A stretch of DNA of 64,000 nt from NCBI RefSeq assembly GCF_002024165.1, contig NZ_MWQN01000001.1, forward strand, positions 5,187,501-5,251,500, in the 5' to 3' direction. The translations under genes and the position numbers were made by a program. Of the stretch, positions 8,393-16,599 are shown one piece after another. The stretch comes from Embleya scabrispora (GTDB taxonomy: Bacteria; Actinomycetota; Actinomycetes; Streptomycetales; Streptomycetaceae). Below the pieces are notes generated by a model, which saw only the letters and a program-made list of their open reading frames with translations, ran no database searches and was not told the origin of the DNA. Within the stretch, counting starts at the first letter, position 1. Every line of letters begins with the position of its first letter.

Positions 8393-8941
8393 TCAGGGGT
8401 CGCCCGCCCCGTCTTCCCCGCCCCGCCCGTGCGGCGCCGGGCGGAAGAGCGCGAAGACGAGCGACGCGTCCGGCAGTGCGGGGTCGGACAGTTCCCGGTA
8501 CTCGTCCGCGAGGGCGTTCAGCCGCGTCCCGAGCTCGGCGAACTGCTCCTCCGTGAGCCGCAGATGCGCCATCCGGACCTGCCGCTCGGGCTCGATCGGC
8601 GCCGCCTCCAGGTCGGCCACCGCGTGGCGCATCAGCACGTTCGGTCCGCCCTCGCCCGGTTCCGGGAGCACGATCGACCGGGCGGCCATCGCGTAGTACC
8701 GCTCGGTGACCCCCCGGACCTTGCGTGTGCGCACGACCTTCACCAGGCCGGCCCGCTCCAACAGCCGTACGTGGTAGCTGGAACTGCCCTTCGCGAGGCC
8801 GACCCGCTCGGCGATCTGCGTGATCGTGGCGGGCTCGAAGCGGAGCACGGCCATGATCCGGTGGCGCGTGAGGTTGGAGACCGCGCGTAGCTGTTCCTCG
8901 GTCGTGACTCGGATGGTCTCGGGGAGGTCTTGTGCGGGCAT
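8393..8941 (-). CDS. ArsR-type winged-helix transcriptional regulator
   Basis: A 182-residue protein. The N-terminal DNA-binding domain (about residues 15-90) shows LTRHRIMAVLRFEPATITQIAERVGLAKGSSSYHV-type helices and a wing at VRTRKVRGVTERYY. The C-terminal part (LRLTEEQFAELGTRLNALADEY) is a helical dimerisation region common in actinobacterial ArsR-like regulators without metal sites; no Cys ligands are seen. The palindrome GGTCAA-N6-TTGACC begins 9 bases upstream of its start and may be its operator. Confidence 0.9.
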   Translation of the reverse strand: MPAQDLPETIRVTTEEQLRAVSNLTRHRIMAVLRFEPATITQIAERVGLAKGSSSYHVRLLERAGLVKVVRTRKVRGVTERYYAMAARSIVLPEPGEGGPNVLMRHAVADLEAAPIEPERQVRMAHLRLTEEQFAELGTRLNALADEYRELSDPALPDASLVFALFRPAPHGRGGEDGAGDP

Positions 8942-8949
8942 GGCTCAAT

Positions 8950-8967
8950 GGTCAATGATCCTTGACC
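8950..8967. promoter_or_regulatory. Palindrome GGTCAA-N6-TTGACC, likely operator of the ArsR-type gene
   Basis: Perfect 6-bp arms separated by TGATCC, 9 bases upstream of the regulator start at 8941. This is the usual position for autoregulation by winged-helix repressors. Confidence 0.55.
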
Positions 8968-9143
8968 GTTGTGCAAGGGACGTCGCGACACGACGCACGG
9001 CATGACGATCGTCCCGGTGCCCGACGTGGCCCGGGACGCACCGCCCGCCTACCACGTCCGGGTCCGCGCCGGTGGACCGGCGGCCATGAGCCGACGGCTC
9101 GTCCGGCACAAACCTCGCGGCGACACGGGTCGACCGCGAGGCG

Positions 9144-9353
9144 GTGTCCGATCATCGCGCCCGAGACTGCCCCGTCGAGAGCGGCCCAGGGCGCATCACA
9201 ACCACGACATGGAGGTTGTCATGCGGGAATTCGGGCCACCCGGCCGACAACCTCTGCCTCGACAACGCCGGCGGATCCACGGCCGAGAACACCCCGCTCC
9301 GGCTCGCGGACTGCCGAGCCACCCCCGGCCAGAACTGGTACCTGCCGTCCTGA
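9144..9353 (+). pseudogene. Remnant of a ricin-B-type lectin (CBM13-like) domain
   Basis: A 69-codon open stretch whose last 35 residues match the repeat pattern of ricin B lectin domains: NLCLDNAGGSTAENTPL, then LRLADC, then QNWYL (compare the general Cys-Leu-Asp, Gly-Gly-Ser-Thr-Ala, Cys, Gln-x-Trp pattern). The first half shows nothing recognisable, and there is no signal peptide or catalytic domain. I read it as the leftover end of a secreted carbohydrate-binding protein; the flanking 8.97-9.6 kb otherwise lacks a convincing gene. It could instead be a small lectin peptide, but there is no clear ribosome site. Confidence 0.45.
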
Positions 9354-9604
9354 CCGACCGCCGAGCATCGCGTCGACCGGGCGACGGGAGGGACCGGTGA
9401 CGTACCGCCCGATCGCGATCAACGACCCCCGGCGGTACGGCGGTTCGAGAGTTGCTCCGGTCCGGCGGCGCGATCGCCCGCACTCGGTCGCGCGGTTCGG
9501 GGGTGGGCGCATATTTTCTGCCACTTGTCCGACATCGTGGTCTTCCGTAGCGGGCCGTCATGGGCGACCGTGGAGGCAGCGACGTGCGGAGGGGTGACGT
9601 GGCG

Positions 9605-10339
9605 ATGGAGCTTTCCGATGTGTCCCTGCCCTGGTTCGTACTCGGTGTGGCCGGCGCGGTGTCGTCCCTGGCGCTGCCCTGGTTCCAGACCCGGACCTAT
9701 CGTCGGGCGCGCGCGCTCGACTTCGACGAGTCGCGCTACGACACCGCGCCCGACACGGTCTTCCGAGTCCCGATCACGCCGCTGAAGGTCTACGCGGAGC
9801 CGGTCGCGGCGCGGGCGGTGGGCCTGCCGCTGGGGGTGGCCGGCGCGGTGTTGTTCCTGCTCTTCGGGCTGTGGCCGTCGATGCTGACCTGGTCGGTGTG
9901 CGGTGGCGTGACGATCCTGCTCACCCCCGTGCGCCGCGCGCTCGGCCTGCGGGTGACCCATCGGATCGCGCGCGATGTGCGGTTCCGCAACGGGCCGCTG
10001 CGCGATCGGGACGGCACGGTGATCGCCGAGCAGAGCTGGTCGCAGGTGGTGCGCACCTGGTATCGGCACGAGTATCGGGATCGGCCGCCGGGCGAGGACG
10101 ACCTGTCGGTGGCGGTACTCGGCAAGTTCTGGTGGCTGGCGGGACACCTGCTGTGCTGGCCGATCACCCTGCCGGGCACCCAGATCGTGCAGACCGCGAT
10201 GTGCCGGAACCCGGCCTGGTCCCTGGGCCACGTGGGCGACGACGCGGGCGCCCCGTGGCTCGCCGATCTCGGCGAGGCGCGAACCCCGGTACACCGCGAC
10301 GCGTCCGGGAAGGCTCGCCAGACCGCGCCGGACGGGTGA
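9605..10339 (+). CDS. Uncharacterised membrane protein
   Basis: A 244-residue protein, not recognised. Start ATG 9605 lies 10 nt after GGAGGGG; GTG 9599 is an alternative. Hydrophobic segments occur near residues 9-27 and as a pair around 75-110 (GLPLGVAGAVLFLLFGLWPSML, CGGVTILLTPV). The C-terminal half is soluble with HRIARDVRFRNGPLRDRDG and Trp-rich QSWSQVVRTWYRHEYRDRP. No catalytic motif is evident. It stands alone between an intergenic region and a convergent TetR gene. Confidence 0.78.
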   Translation: MELSDVSLPWFVLGVAGAVSSLALPWFQTRTYRRARALDFDESRYDTAPDTVFRVPITPLKVYAEPVAARAVGLPLGVAGAVLFLLFGLWPSMLTWSVCGGVTILLTPVRRALGLRVTHRIARDVRFRNGPLRDRDGTVIAEQSWSQVVRTWYRHEYRDRPPGEDDLSVAVLGKFWWLAGHLLCWPITLPGTQIVQTAMCRNPAWSLGHVGDDAGAPWLADLGEARTPVHRDASGKARQTAPDG

Positions 10340-10356
10340 TGCCGCTTGGGTGACGG

Positions 10357-10380
10357 GCGCGGCCCCCGGCTCCGCCGCGC
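10357..10380. terminator. Short GC hairpin between convergent genes
   Basis: GCGCGGC / GCCGCGC stem with a 10-nt loop in the 48-bp gap between convergent coding regions; possible bidirectional terminator. Confidence 0.4.
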
Positions 10381-10387
10381 GCGACGC

Positions 10388-10993
10388 TCACCCGAGCAGC
10401 GACTCCACCAGCGCCCGGACCGACAGCACGAACAGCCGGTCGCCGTCGGTGACGTTGCTCAGGCTGTCCGCCAGTTCCGGGTCCTCCCGGGCCAGCTCGG
10501 CCCGCCACTCGTCCACCGCCGGCGGTTCGGCCGCGCTGTTCTCCAAGGCCCGCTCCAGCATCACGAAGCCGGCGACCTGGTACTGCACCGCCTGGACCGC
10601 CTCGCCCGCCCGCGCGCCCCGCAGGCCGGCCGCCGTCATCTCGTGCACCAGCGCCTTGCGGGCGGGCAGCATCATCAGTGACTCCAGGCCGCGCTCGCGG
10701 ACCAGGCCGACCAGGTGCGGGCGCTCCAGGATCATGCGCCGGGTCGATCGCGCGATCGACACCACCCGCTCGACCGGCGTGCTCCCGTCCACCGAGATCG
10801 CGCCCATCTCCGCGATCACCCGATCCACCAGTTGGTCGACCAGCACGTCGCGGTTGCCCACGTGCCAGTAGATCGAGGTGACCGCCACGCCCAACTCGGC
10901 GGCCAGTTTGCGCATGCTGAGGTTCTCGATACCGGATTCCATGACGAGACGCATGGCGGTGTCGAGCACGGTGTCTCGCGTGATCCTGTCCAT
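10388..10993 (-). CDS. TetR-family transcriptional regulator
   Basis: A 201-residue protein with an N-terminal helix-turn-helix (residues about 5-50): ITRDTVLDTAMRLVMESG, LSMRKLAAELGV, TSIYWHVGNRDVLVDQLVDRV. The C-terminal ligand domain is all helical and gives no substrate clue. Start ATG 10993 fits the conserved N-terminus; the longer upstream open frame runs into the operator region. It is divergent from the decarboxylase operon, and a perfect 15-bp palindrome at 11076-11090 lies between them. It most likely represses that operon and itself. Confidence 0.92.
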   Translation of the reverse strand: MDRITRDTVLDTAMRLVMESGIENLSMRKLAAELGVAVTSIYWHVGNRDVLVDQLVDRVIAEMGAISVDGSTPVERVVSIARSTRRMILERPHLVGLVRERGLESLMMLPARKALVHEMTAAGLRGARAGEAVQAVQYQVAGFVMLERALENSAAEPPAVDEWRAELAREDPELADSLSNVTDGDRLFVLSVRALVESLLG

Positions 10994-11075
10994 CACGTCC
11001 CATTCTCGCGCCCCGGGCCGGTGACCCGATACACGGTCAACCGGGCCGCAGCCCTTTACCTCGCCGACCCACCGG

Positions 11076-11090
11076 TGTAACAGTGTTACA
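11076..11090. promoter_or_regulatory. Perfect palindrome TGTAAC-AGT-GTTACA, probable TetR operator
   Basis: 15-bp site, 83 bases upstream of the TetR start and about 160 bases upstream of the decarboxylase start. Divergent TetR regulators usually bind such sites. Confidence 0.72.
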
Positions 11091-11159
11091 GAGCAATCGG
11101 CACCACTGCGCTCGAGACCGCGACAACGGGGGTCGACGACCCGCGCGCAGCCCTCGCAC

Positions 11160-11222
11160 GAGCACCGAGCACCCGGCACCGAGCACCGAGCACAGGCACA
11201 GGTACGAGCACGGCATGAGCAC
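11160..11222 (+). repeat. GAGCAC hexamer cluster upstream of the decarboxylase gene
   Basis: Six copies of GAGCAC begin at 11160, 11167, 11181, 11188, 11206 and 11217. The cluster runs over the alternative ATG at 11215, which supports the downstream GTG 11248 as the real start. Confidence 0.6.
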
Positions 11223-11247
11223 GGCACGAGCGGAAGAGGTGAGGTAC

Positions 11248-12045
11248 GTGGCACGCATTCGGTACGGCGCCCGGCCGGCGGAGGCGCTGAAGAAGTCCTC
11301 CCGGGAACGATCCAGCCTTCCGGAGATCTGGTCCACCGGCGTGATGGCGATCTGGGAGACCGACCCCGAGGTGATCGCGGCCGTACTGCCGCCTCCGCTG
11401 GTCCCCGCCGACCGCCCGTTGGTCCGGGCGAACATCTCCGGCTGCGACATCAACGGCTACCCCCTCGGCGCGGGCGCGATCGCGGTGCGCTGCAAGCACG
11501 GCGACATCGAGGGCGACTACACGCTGACCATGCCGATGACCACCGAGCGTGCCGTGATCGGCGGTCGGGAGGTGTTCGGCGAGCCGAAGAAGCTCGCCGA
11601 CGTCAAGGTCGAGCGCGACGGCGACTCCGTCGTGGCCACCGTGAACCGGATGGGCGTCACCTACATCGAGGTCCGCGGCACGGTCGGCGAGGAGCTGCCG
11701 CTGCCCGAGCCCCGGCAGACGCTGAGCTTCTACTACAAGTTCCTGCCCGCCGTGGACGGCGACGGCTTCGACGCCGACCCGCTCCTGGTCCACGTCACCC
11801 GCAACGAACGCACCCGCAGCGCCCACGCCGTGACCGGCGAGGTGATCCTGCGCGACTCGGACTTCGACCCCGTCGCCGACCTCCCGGTCCGCAAGCTGAT
11901 CTCGATCACGCTCAGCGAGCGCACCTCCGACCAGCAGGGCTTCGTCGCCGAGCGGGTCAAGGCCGATCTGGTGCTGCCGTACATCCACCAGCGCTACGAC
12001 GACGTGCAGCAGATCACCGACGACCCGCCGCCCGCCACGCGGTAG
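11248..12045 (+). CDS. Acetoacetate decarboxylase family protein
   Basis: A 265-residue protein from GTG 11248, preceded by GAAGAGGTGAGG; ATG 11215 is in frame but has no ribosome site. The family active site is visible: GEPKKLADVKV at residues 111-121, matching the Pro-Lys-Lys of acetoacetate decarboxylase, whose first Lys forms the Schiff base and whose second lowers its pKa. Other family features are PPPLVPADRP, YPLGAGAIAVRC and FYYKFLPAVDG. Members decarboxylate beta-keto acids or act as related aldolase/cyclase enzymes. It opens an operon with an SDR and two metal-dependent hydrolases, so the natural substrate is probably not acetoacetate itself. Confidence 0.9.
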   Translation: MARIRYGARPAEALKKSSRERSSLPEIWSTGVMAIWETDPEVIAAVLPPPLVPADRPLVRANISGCDINGYPLGAGAIAVRCKHGDIEGDYTLTMPMTTERAVIGGREVFGEPKKLADVKVERDGDSVVATVNRMGVTYIEVRGTVGEELPLPEPRQTLSFYYKFLPAVDGDGFDADPLLVHVTRNERTRSAHAVTGEVILRDSDFDPVADLPVRKLISITLSERTSDQQGFVAERVKADLVLPYIHQRYDDVQQITDDPPPATR

Positions 12046-12096
12046 CACCCCGCAGGCACGGCAGCGACGACAACAGACGACAGGGGAATGGGACAC

Positions 12097-12987
12097 ATGC
12101 TGCAGGAATTCGACGGCAGAGTCGCCGTCGTCACCGGCGCCGCGAGCGGCATCGGGCTCGCGATGGCCGAACGGTTCGCCGCCGAGGGCATGAAGGTCGT
12201 GCTCGGCGACATCGAACAGGGCGCGCTGGACAAGGCCGTCGCCCGCATCACCGACGCGGGCGGGCGGGCGTTCGGACACGTGGTGGACGTGTCGGTGCGC
12301 GAATCCGTGTTCGCGCTGGCCGACGCCGCGTTCGAACACTTCGGCGCGGTGGACGTGTTGTGCAACAACGCGGGGATCGGGTCCGGCTCCGAGGGCAAGA
12401 TGTGGGAGCACGACCCCAAGGACTGGGACTGGTGCTTCGCCGTCAACGTGTTCGGCGTCTTCAACGGTATCCAGGCGTTCGTCCCGAGGATGCTCGCGCA
12501 GGACACCCCCGGGCACATCGTCAACACCTCCTCCGGCGACGGCGGCATCGCCCCGCTGCCGAACGCGTCGGTGTACGCGAGCACCAAGGCCGCGGTGGTC
12601 ACCATGACCGAGGCGCTGTACGCGCAACTCGGCCAGGTGCAGGCCAAGTTGGGCGCGTCCGTGTTGTTCCCGGGACCGAAGATGTTGCGTACCGGCCTGT
12701 GGGAGTCGTACCGCAATCGGCCCGAGCGCTTCGCCAAGTCGGTGCCGCGCAAGACGCCCTACAACACGCTCGACGCGTGGGAGAAGGCGATGCGCGACGC
12801 GGGGCGGGAGATCGAGTTCACCCCGGTCGAGTCGGTCGCCGCCGACGTGCTCGACGGCATCCGGGAGAACCGGTTCTGGATCCTGCCCGCTAGCGAGCAC
12901 AGCGACGCGCAGATCACCGCACGGTCGCGCAGCATGCTCGACCGCAGCAACCCCTCGTACCTCGAGACCTTCGTCCTGGACAAGTGA
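12097..12987 (+). CDS. SDR family NAD(P)-dependent oxidoreductase
   Basis: A 296-residue classical SDR. ATG 12097 is chosen because AGGGGA lies 9 nt before it, whereas for ATG 12088 it would touch the codon. The cofactor loop TGAASGIG is at residues 13-20, NNAG at about 90-93, Ser near 145, and Tyr160-x-x-x-Lys164 in VYASTK. It is the second gene of the TetR-controlled operon and may oxidise or reduce a hydroxy/keto group before or after decarboxylation. The C-terminal extension (about residues 200-296) is longer than in FabG-like enzymes. Confidence 0.92.
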   Translation: MLQEFDGRVAVVTGAASGIGLAMAERFAAEGMKVVLGDIEQGALDKAVARITDAGGRAFGHVVDVSVRESVFALADAAFEHFGAVDVLCNNAGIGSGSEGKMWEHDPKDWDWCFAVNVFGVFNGIQAFVPRMLAQDTPGHIVNTSSGDGGIAPLPNASVYASTKAAVVTMTEALYAQLGQVQAKLGASVLFPGPKMLRTGLWESYRNRPERFAKSVPRKTPYNTLDAWEKAMRDAGREIEFTPVESVAADVLDGIRENRFWILPASEHSDAQITARSRSMLDRSNPSYLETFVLDK

Positions 12988-12993
12988 GCGACG

Positions 12994-14316
12994 ATGACTG
13001 AGCAGAACGAACTCACCACCCCCTACACGATCATCTCCTCGGACACCCACGCCGGGTTGCCCACCGAGCTGTATCGCGACTACCTCGCCACCAAACACCA
13101 CGCGGCGTTCGACCAATTCATGTCCGAGCGCGAGGCGCAGCTCAAGGCGATCACCGATCTGGGCGTGCGCAACGAGGACTTCGCGGCGAACTGGTTCGAG
13201 ACCAACGAGGAGGTGCTGCGCAGCGGTTGGGAAGTGGACCGGCGCGACCTGGAGTTGGACAAGGACGGCGTGGTCGGCGAGGTGATCTTCCCGGACGCCG
13301 ACGCGGTCGAGTCGCGTACGTGTGTGCCGTTCGGCGCGGGCCTGGGCCTGTCCGGTGACCTGGATCCCGAACTGGGCCTGGCCGGCGCGCAGGCGCACAA
13401 CCGCTGGCTGGCCGAGCTGTGCAAGACCAGCCCGGAGCGGCGGCGCGGGGTCGCGCTGATCCCGATCACCGCGGCGCTGGACGATGTGCTCAAGGAGATC
13501 CGCCGGATCAAGGCCGACGGCCTGGGCGCGGTGATGATCCCCGCGATGTGGATGAACCAGACGCCGTACCACGACCGCAGGTACGACCCGGTGTGGGCGC
13601 TGTGCGAGGAGCTGGAGCTTCCGGTGGTCACCCACTCGGGCCCGGCCGACCGCGAAGCGTACGGGAACCACCTGGGCATCTACGTCACCGAGGTCACCTG
13701 GTGGCCGTCGCGGCCGCTGTGGTTCCTGCTGTGGTCCGGCGTGTTCGAGCGGTTTCCGAGGCTGCGGTTCGGGGTGACCGAGGCGGGCTGCTGGTGGGTG
13801 GGCAACCTGCTGTGGTTCACCGACCGGCTGCTGCTCGGCTCGCGCGGCGCGGCCAAGCTGGCCGGGTTCGAGGAGATCAAGCTGCTCCCGAGCGAGTACT
13901 TCGACCGCAACTGCTTCATCGGCGCCTCCAACACCAAGCGCCGCGAGATCGGCATGCGCTACGAGATCGGCATCGGCAACATCTGCTGGGGTAACGATTT
14001 CCCGCATCCGGAAGGCACCTGGCCGGAGACGCTCAACATCCTGCGCAAGACGTTCTCCGACGTGCCGATCGCCGAGACGCGCGTGATGCTCGGCGAGGCG
14101 GTCGCGGACGTGTACGGCTTCGACCTGGCCGCCCTGAAGCCGCACGCCGAGCGGGTCGGGGTCACCCCCGCCACGCTCGGCCAGGTGAACGCGGACGGTT
14201 CGGCGAAGGACCTGACGACCAAGTGGGCCGCCGCCGCCGAGATCGGCCGGCACTGGCTCACCGGACACGACACGGGCGCCGCGATCAACCCGAACGCGCC
14301 GGCCCAGGAGGTCTGA
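12994..14316 (+). CDS. Amidohydrolase-2 family metal-dependent hydrolase/decarboxylase (first of a pair)
   Basis: A 440-residue TIM-barrel protein of the amidohydrolase-2 group (COG2159-like), which includes ACMSD and gamma-resorcylate decarboxylase. Metal-binding signatures are Asp17-Thr-His19 in SSDTHAG, His in VVTHSGPAD, and WGNDFPHPEGTWP near the C-terminus, with FGVTEAGCWWV between. It starts 6 bases after the SDR stop. The last 60 residues (ADGSAKDLTTKWAAAAEIG) have no partner in the second copy. Either C-C hydrolysis or decarboxylation is possible. Confidence 0.88.
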   Translation: MTEQNELTTPYTIISSDTHAGLPTELYRDYLATKHHAAFDQFMSEREAQLKAITDLGVRNEDFAANWFETNEEVLRSGWEVDRRDLELDKDGVVGEVIFPDADAVESRTCVPFGAGLGLSGDLDPELGLAGAQAHNRWLAELCKTSPERRRGVALIPITAALDDVLKEIRRIKADGLGAVMIPAMWMNQTPYHDRRYDPVWALCEELELPVVTHSGPADREAYGNHLGIYVTEVTWWPSRPLWFLLWSGVFERFPRLRFGVTEAGCWWVGNLLWFTDRLLLGSRGAAKLAGFEEIKLLPSEYFDRNCFIGASNTKRREIGMRYEIGIGNICWGNDFPHPEGTWPETLNILRKTFSDVPIAETRVMLGEAVADVYGFDLAALKPHAERVGVTPATLGQVNADGSAKDLTTKWAAAAEIGRHWLTGHDTGAAINPNAPAQEV

Positions 14317-14322
14317 TCCCCG

Positions 14323-15609
14323 ATGACCGAGCGCACCACCCCGCCCGCCGTCCCGGGCGGCCCCCCGTTCACCGACCTACCCGAGCGCTACACGGTGATC
14401 TCGGCCGACTGCCACGGCGGCGGCGAGATCCACGGTTACCGCGACTACCTGCCCGCCCGCCTGCACGCCGAGTTCGACACGTGGGTGGCCGGCTACGAGA
14501 TCCCGTACCCGGACCTGAAGGGCGATCTGGGTCCGCGCAACTGGGACTCCGACCGACGGCTGCGCGACCTGGAGGCGGACGGGGTGGTCGCGGAGGTGAT
14601 CTTCCCGAACACCGTGCCGCCGTTCTTCCCCAAGCCGTCGTTGACCGACCAGCCGCCCGCCGCGAACGCCGGGGACCTGGCGCTGCGTTGGGAGGGGCTC
14701 AAGGCGCACAACCGCTGGATGGTCGACTTCTGCGCGGCGGCTCCCGGACGCCGCGCGGGCATCGTCCAGATCATGCTGCACGACATCCCGGCGGCGGTGG
14801 AGGAGATCCGCTGGGCCAAGGAGGCGGGGCTCACCGGCGGCGTGCTGCTGCCCGGTACCCCGCCCGGCTCCGGCCTGGTGCCGATGTTCGACTACGCGCA
14901 CTACGAGCCGCTGTGGCGGGTGTGCGAGGAGTTGGGCATGCCGCTCAACCACCACACCGGCTCGGCCGCGCCGCCGGCCGGGGAGACCGACGTGGACAAG
15001 GTGGTGTTCCTGACCGAGGTGTCCTGGTGGGCGCACCGCGCGTTCACCCACCTGGTGGTCTCCGGCGCGATGGACCGCCACCCCGATCTCCAGTTCGTGT
15101 TCACCGAGCAGGGCACCGCCTGGATCCCGGAGGAGACCCGGCGGCTGGACTACTACTGGCACCGGATGAGCACCGCGGTCGGCTCCCAGGAGTACGAGTG
15201 GGGCAGCGAGCTGGTCGGCCGGATGGCGCTCAAGCCCAGCGAGTACTGGGCCCGGCAGTGCCACGTCGGGGCCAGCTTCCAGCGTCCCGCCGAGGCCAAG
15301 CTGCGCTACCAGGTGGGCGTGGACCGGGTCATGTGGGGCAGCGACTACCCGCACAAGGAGGCCAGCCACCCGTTCAGTCGCGAGGCGCTCCAGCTCACCT
15401 ACAACGGCATCGACCCGGTCGAGGTCGCGGCCATGGTCGGCGGCAACGCGGCGAAGCTGTACGGCTTCGACCTCGACGCGCTGGCCCCGATCGCGGCCCG
15501 GGTGGGCCCGAGGGTCGAGCAGGTCTGGGCACCGCTCGCGCCGGAGGACATCCCGGTCGGCGCGGACAAGTGCCCGGCGTTCGTCGGGGTGACCGGCGTC
15601 AAGCCGTAG
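14323..15609 (+). CDS. Amidohydrolase-2 family metal-dependent hydrolase/decarboxylase (second of a pair)
   Basis: A 428-residue paralogue of the preceding protein, starting 6 bases after it. It retains Asp29-Cys-His31 in ISADCHGGGE, HHTGSAAPP for the second His, FTEQGTAWIPEETRRLDYYW, and WGSDYPHKEASHPF with the catalytic Asp. Both copies share LGFDL/YGFDLdAL-type endings before diverging. Tandem related enzymes may act on two successive intermediates or form a hetero-oligomer. The operon ends at the hairpin 15659-15694. Confidence 0.88.
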   Translation: MTERTTPPAVPGGPPFTDLPERYTVISADCHGGGEIHGYRDYLPARLHAEFDTWVAGYEIPYPDLKGDLGPRNWDSDRRLRDLEADGVVAEVIFPNTVPPFFPKPSLTDQPPAANAGDLALRWEGLKAHNRWMVDFCAAAPGRRAGIVQIMLHDIPAAVEEIRWAKEAGLTGGVLLPGTPPGSGLVPMFDYAHYEPLWRVCEELGMPLNHHTGSAAPPAGETDVDKVVFLTEVSWWAHRAFTHLVVSGAMDRHPDLQFVFTEQGTAWIPEETRRLDYYWHRMSTAVGSQEYEWGSELVGRMALKPSEYWARQCHVGASFQRPAEAKLRYQVGVDRVMWGSDYPHKEASHPFSREALQLTYNGIDPVEVAAMVGGNAAKLYGFDLDALAPIAARVGPRVEQVWAPLAPEDIPVGADKCPAFVGVTGVKP

Positions 15610-15658
15610 CCGGACCCGTGGGTCGGGCGTAGCCCGATCGCCTGCGCGGTTCCCGTCG

Positions 15659-15694
15659 TCGGCGGGGTCGGAACCCCCGTTCCGGCCCCGCCGA
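15659..15694 (+). terminator. Strong hairpin terminator after the decarboxylase/amidohydrolase operon
   Basis: 16-nt arms (TCGGCGGGGTCGGAAC and GTTCCGGCCCCGCCGA) pair at 15 of 16 positions around a CCCC loop, 50 bases after the last gene. Confidence 0.75.
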
Positions 15695-15782
15695 CACCGA
15701 CACCGCGAGCGGTGTGACGCCTTGCACAGGGCTTCGCGCCGGTGGGCGGGCGATTTTTCCGGTGAATCGTGTCGGTACGGCC

Positions 15783-15788
15783 TAGAGT
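15783..15788 (+). promoter_or_regulatory. Candidate -10 box (TAGAGT), leaderless methyltransferase transcript
   Basis: TAGAGT ends 7 nt before the ATG at 15796; no Shine-Dalgarno lies between. Confidence 0.5.
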
Positions 15789-15795
15789 CCGAGCC

Positions 15796-16599
15796 ATGAC
15801 TCGACCGGACTGGGCTCCAGAGCACATCGACATCACGCGCGCCAGCGTCGCCCGCGTCTACGACTACGCGCTCGGCGGCGCGCACAACTTCGCGGTCGAC
15901 CGCGAGGCCGCGGAGCTGGTCACCCAGGCGATGCCCGAGTTGCGCGACGTGCTGCGCGGGAACCGGGTCTTCCTCACCCGCGCCGTCCACCACCTGTTGG
16001 ACCTGGGCATCCGGCAGTTCCTCGATCTGGGCTCGGGCATCCCCACCGTGGGCAACGTGCACGAGATCGCGCACAAGGCCGACCCCGACGCGCGTGTGGT
16101 GTACGTGGACAACGACCCGGTCGCGGTCGCGCACAGCCAACTGCTGCTCGCGGACAACCCGAACGCGACCGTGGTGGGCGCCGACCTGACCGATCCGGCC
16201 AAGGTGATCGACTCGCCCGAGGTGCGCAAGCTGATCGACTTCTCCCAGCCGGTCGGCGTGCTGATCGTGTCGGTGCTGCACTTCCTGCCGGACGAGGCGG
16301 ATCCCGTCGGCGTGGTGCGCCAGTACATGGACGCCACCGTCCCCGGCAGCCACCTCGCCCTGTCCCACGCGCACCGCAGCGAGGAGCGCCCGGCGGGGAT
16401 GGACCGCGCGCTCAGCGAGTACTCGTCCAACGTGCAGCAGATGCACGCCCGTTCGCACGACGGGATCCTGGCCATCTTCGGCGGCCTGGAACTGCTGCCG
16501 GCCCGCCTGGTCCCGGTCGACGTGTGGGGTCCCGAGGGCCGGCTCGGCGACCCGGCGGTGAAGCTGCCTCAGTTGGCGGGCGTCGCGGTCAAGGCCTGA
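15796..16599 (+). CDS. SAM-dependent methyltransferase, DUF574/Methyltransf_19 family
   Basis: A 267-residue protein typical of this actinomycete family. The N-terminal signature SVARVYDYALGGAHNFAVDRE is diagnostic, followed by NRVFLTRAVHHLLD, the SAM loop FLDLGSGIPT, and VVYVDNDPVAVAHS with its acidic ribose-binding residue. LIVSVLHFLPD follows. These enzymes are numerous in streptomycetes and mostly of unknown substrate. It runs into a convergent gene, overlapping its 3' end by 31 bases. Confidence 0.93.
   Translation: MTRPDWAPEHIDITRASVARVYDYALGGAHNFAVDREAAELVTQAMPELRDVLRGNRVFLTRAVHHLLDLGIRQFLDLGSGIPTVGNVHEIAHKADPDARVVYVDNDPVAVAHSQLLLADNPNATVVGADLTDPAKVIDSPEVRKLIDFSQPVGVLIVSVLHFLPDEADPVGVVRQYMDATVPGSHLALSHAHRSEERPAGMDRALSEYSSNVQQMHARSHDGILAIFGGLELLPARLVPVDVWGPEGRLGDPAVKLPQLAGVAVKA

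Noticed and set aside
11086-14268. Long open frame of over 1000 codons on the minus strand across the decarboxylase operon
   Set aside because: It mirrors three well-supported plus-strand genes; composition (His/Arg/Val-rich) is the usual shadow in high-GC DNA and no family motif appears.
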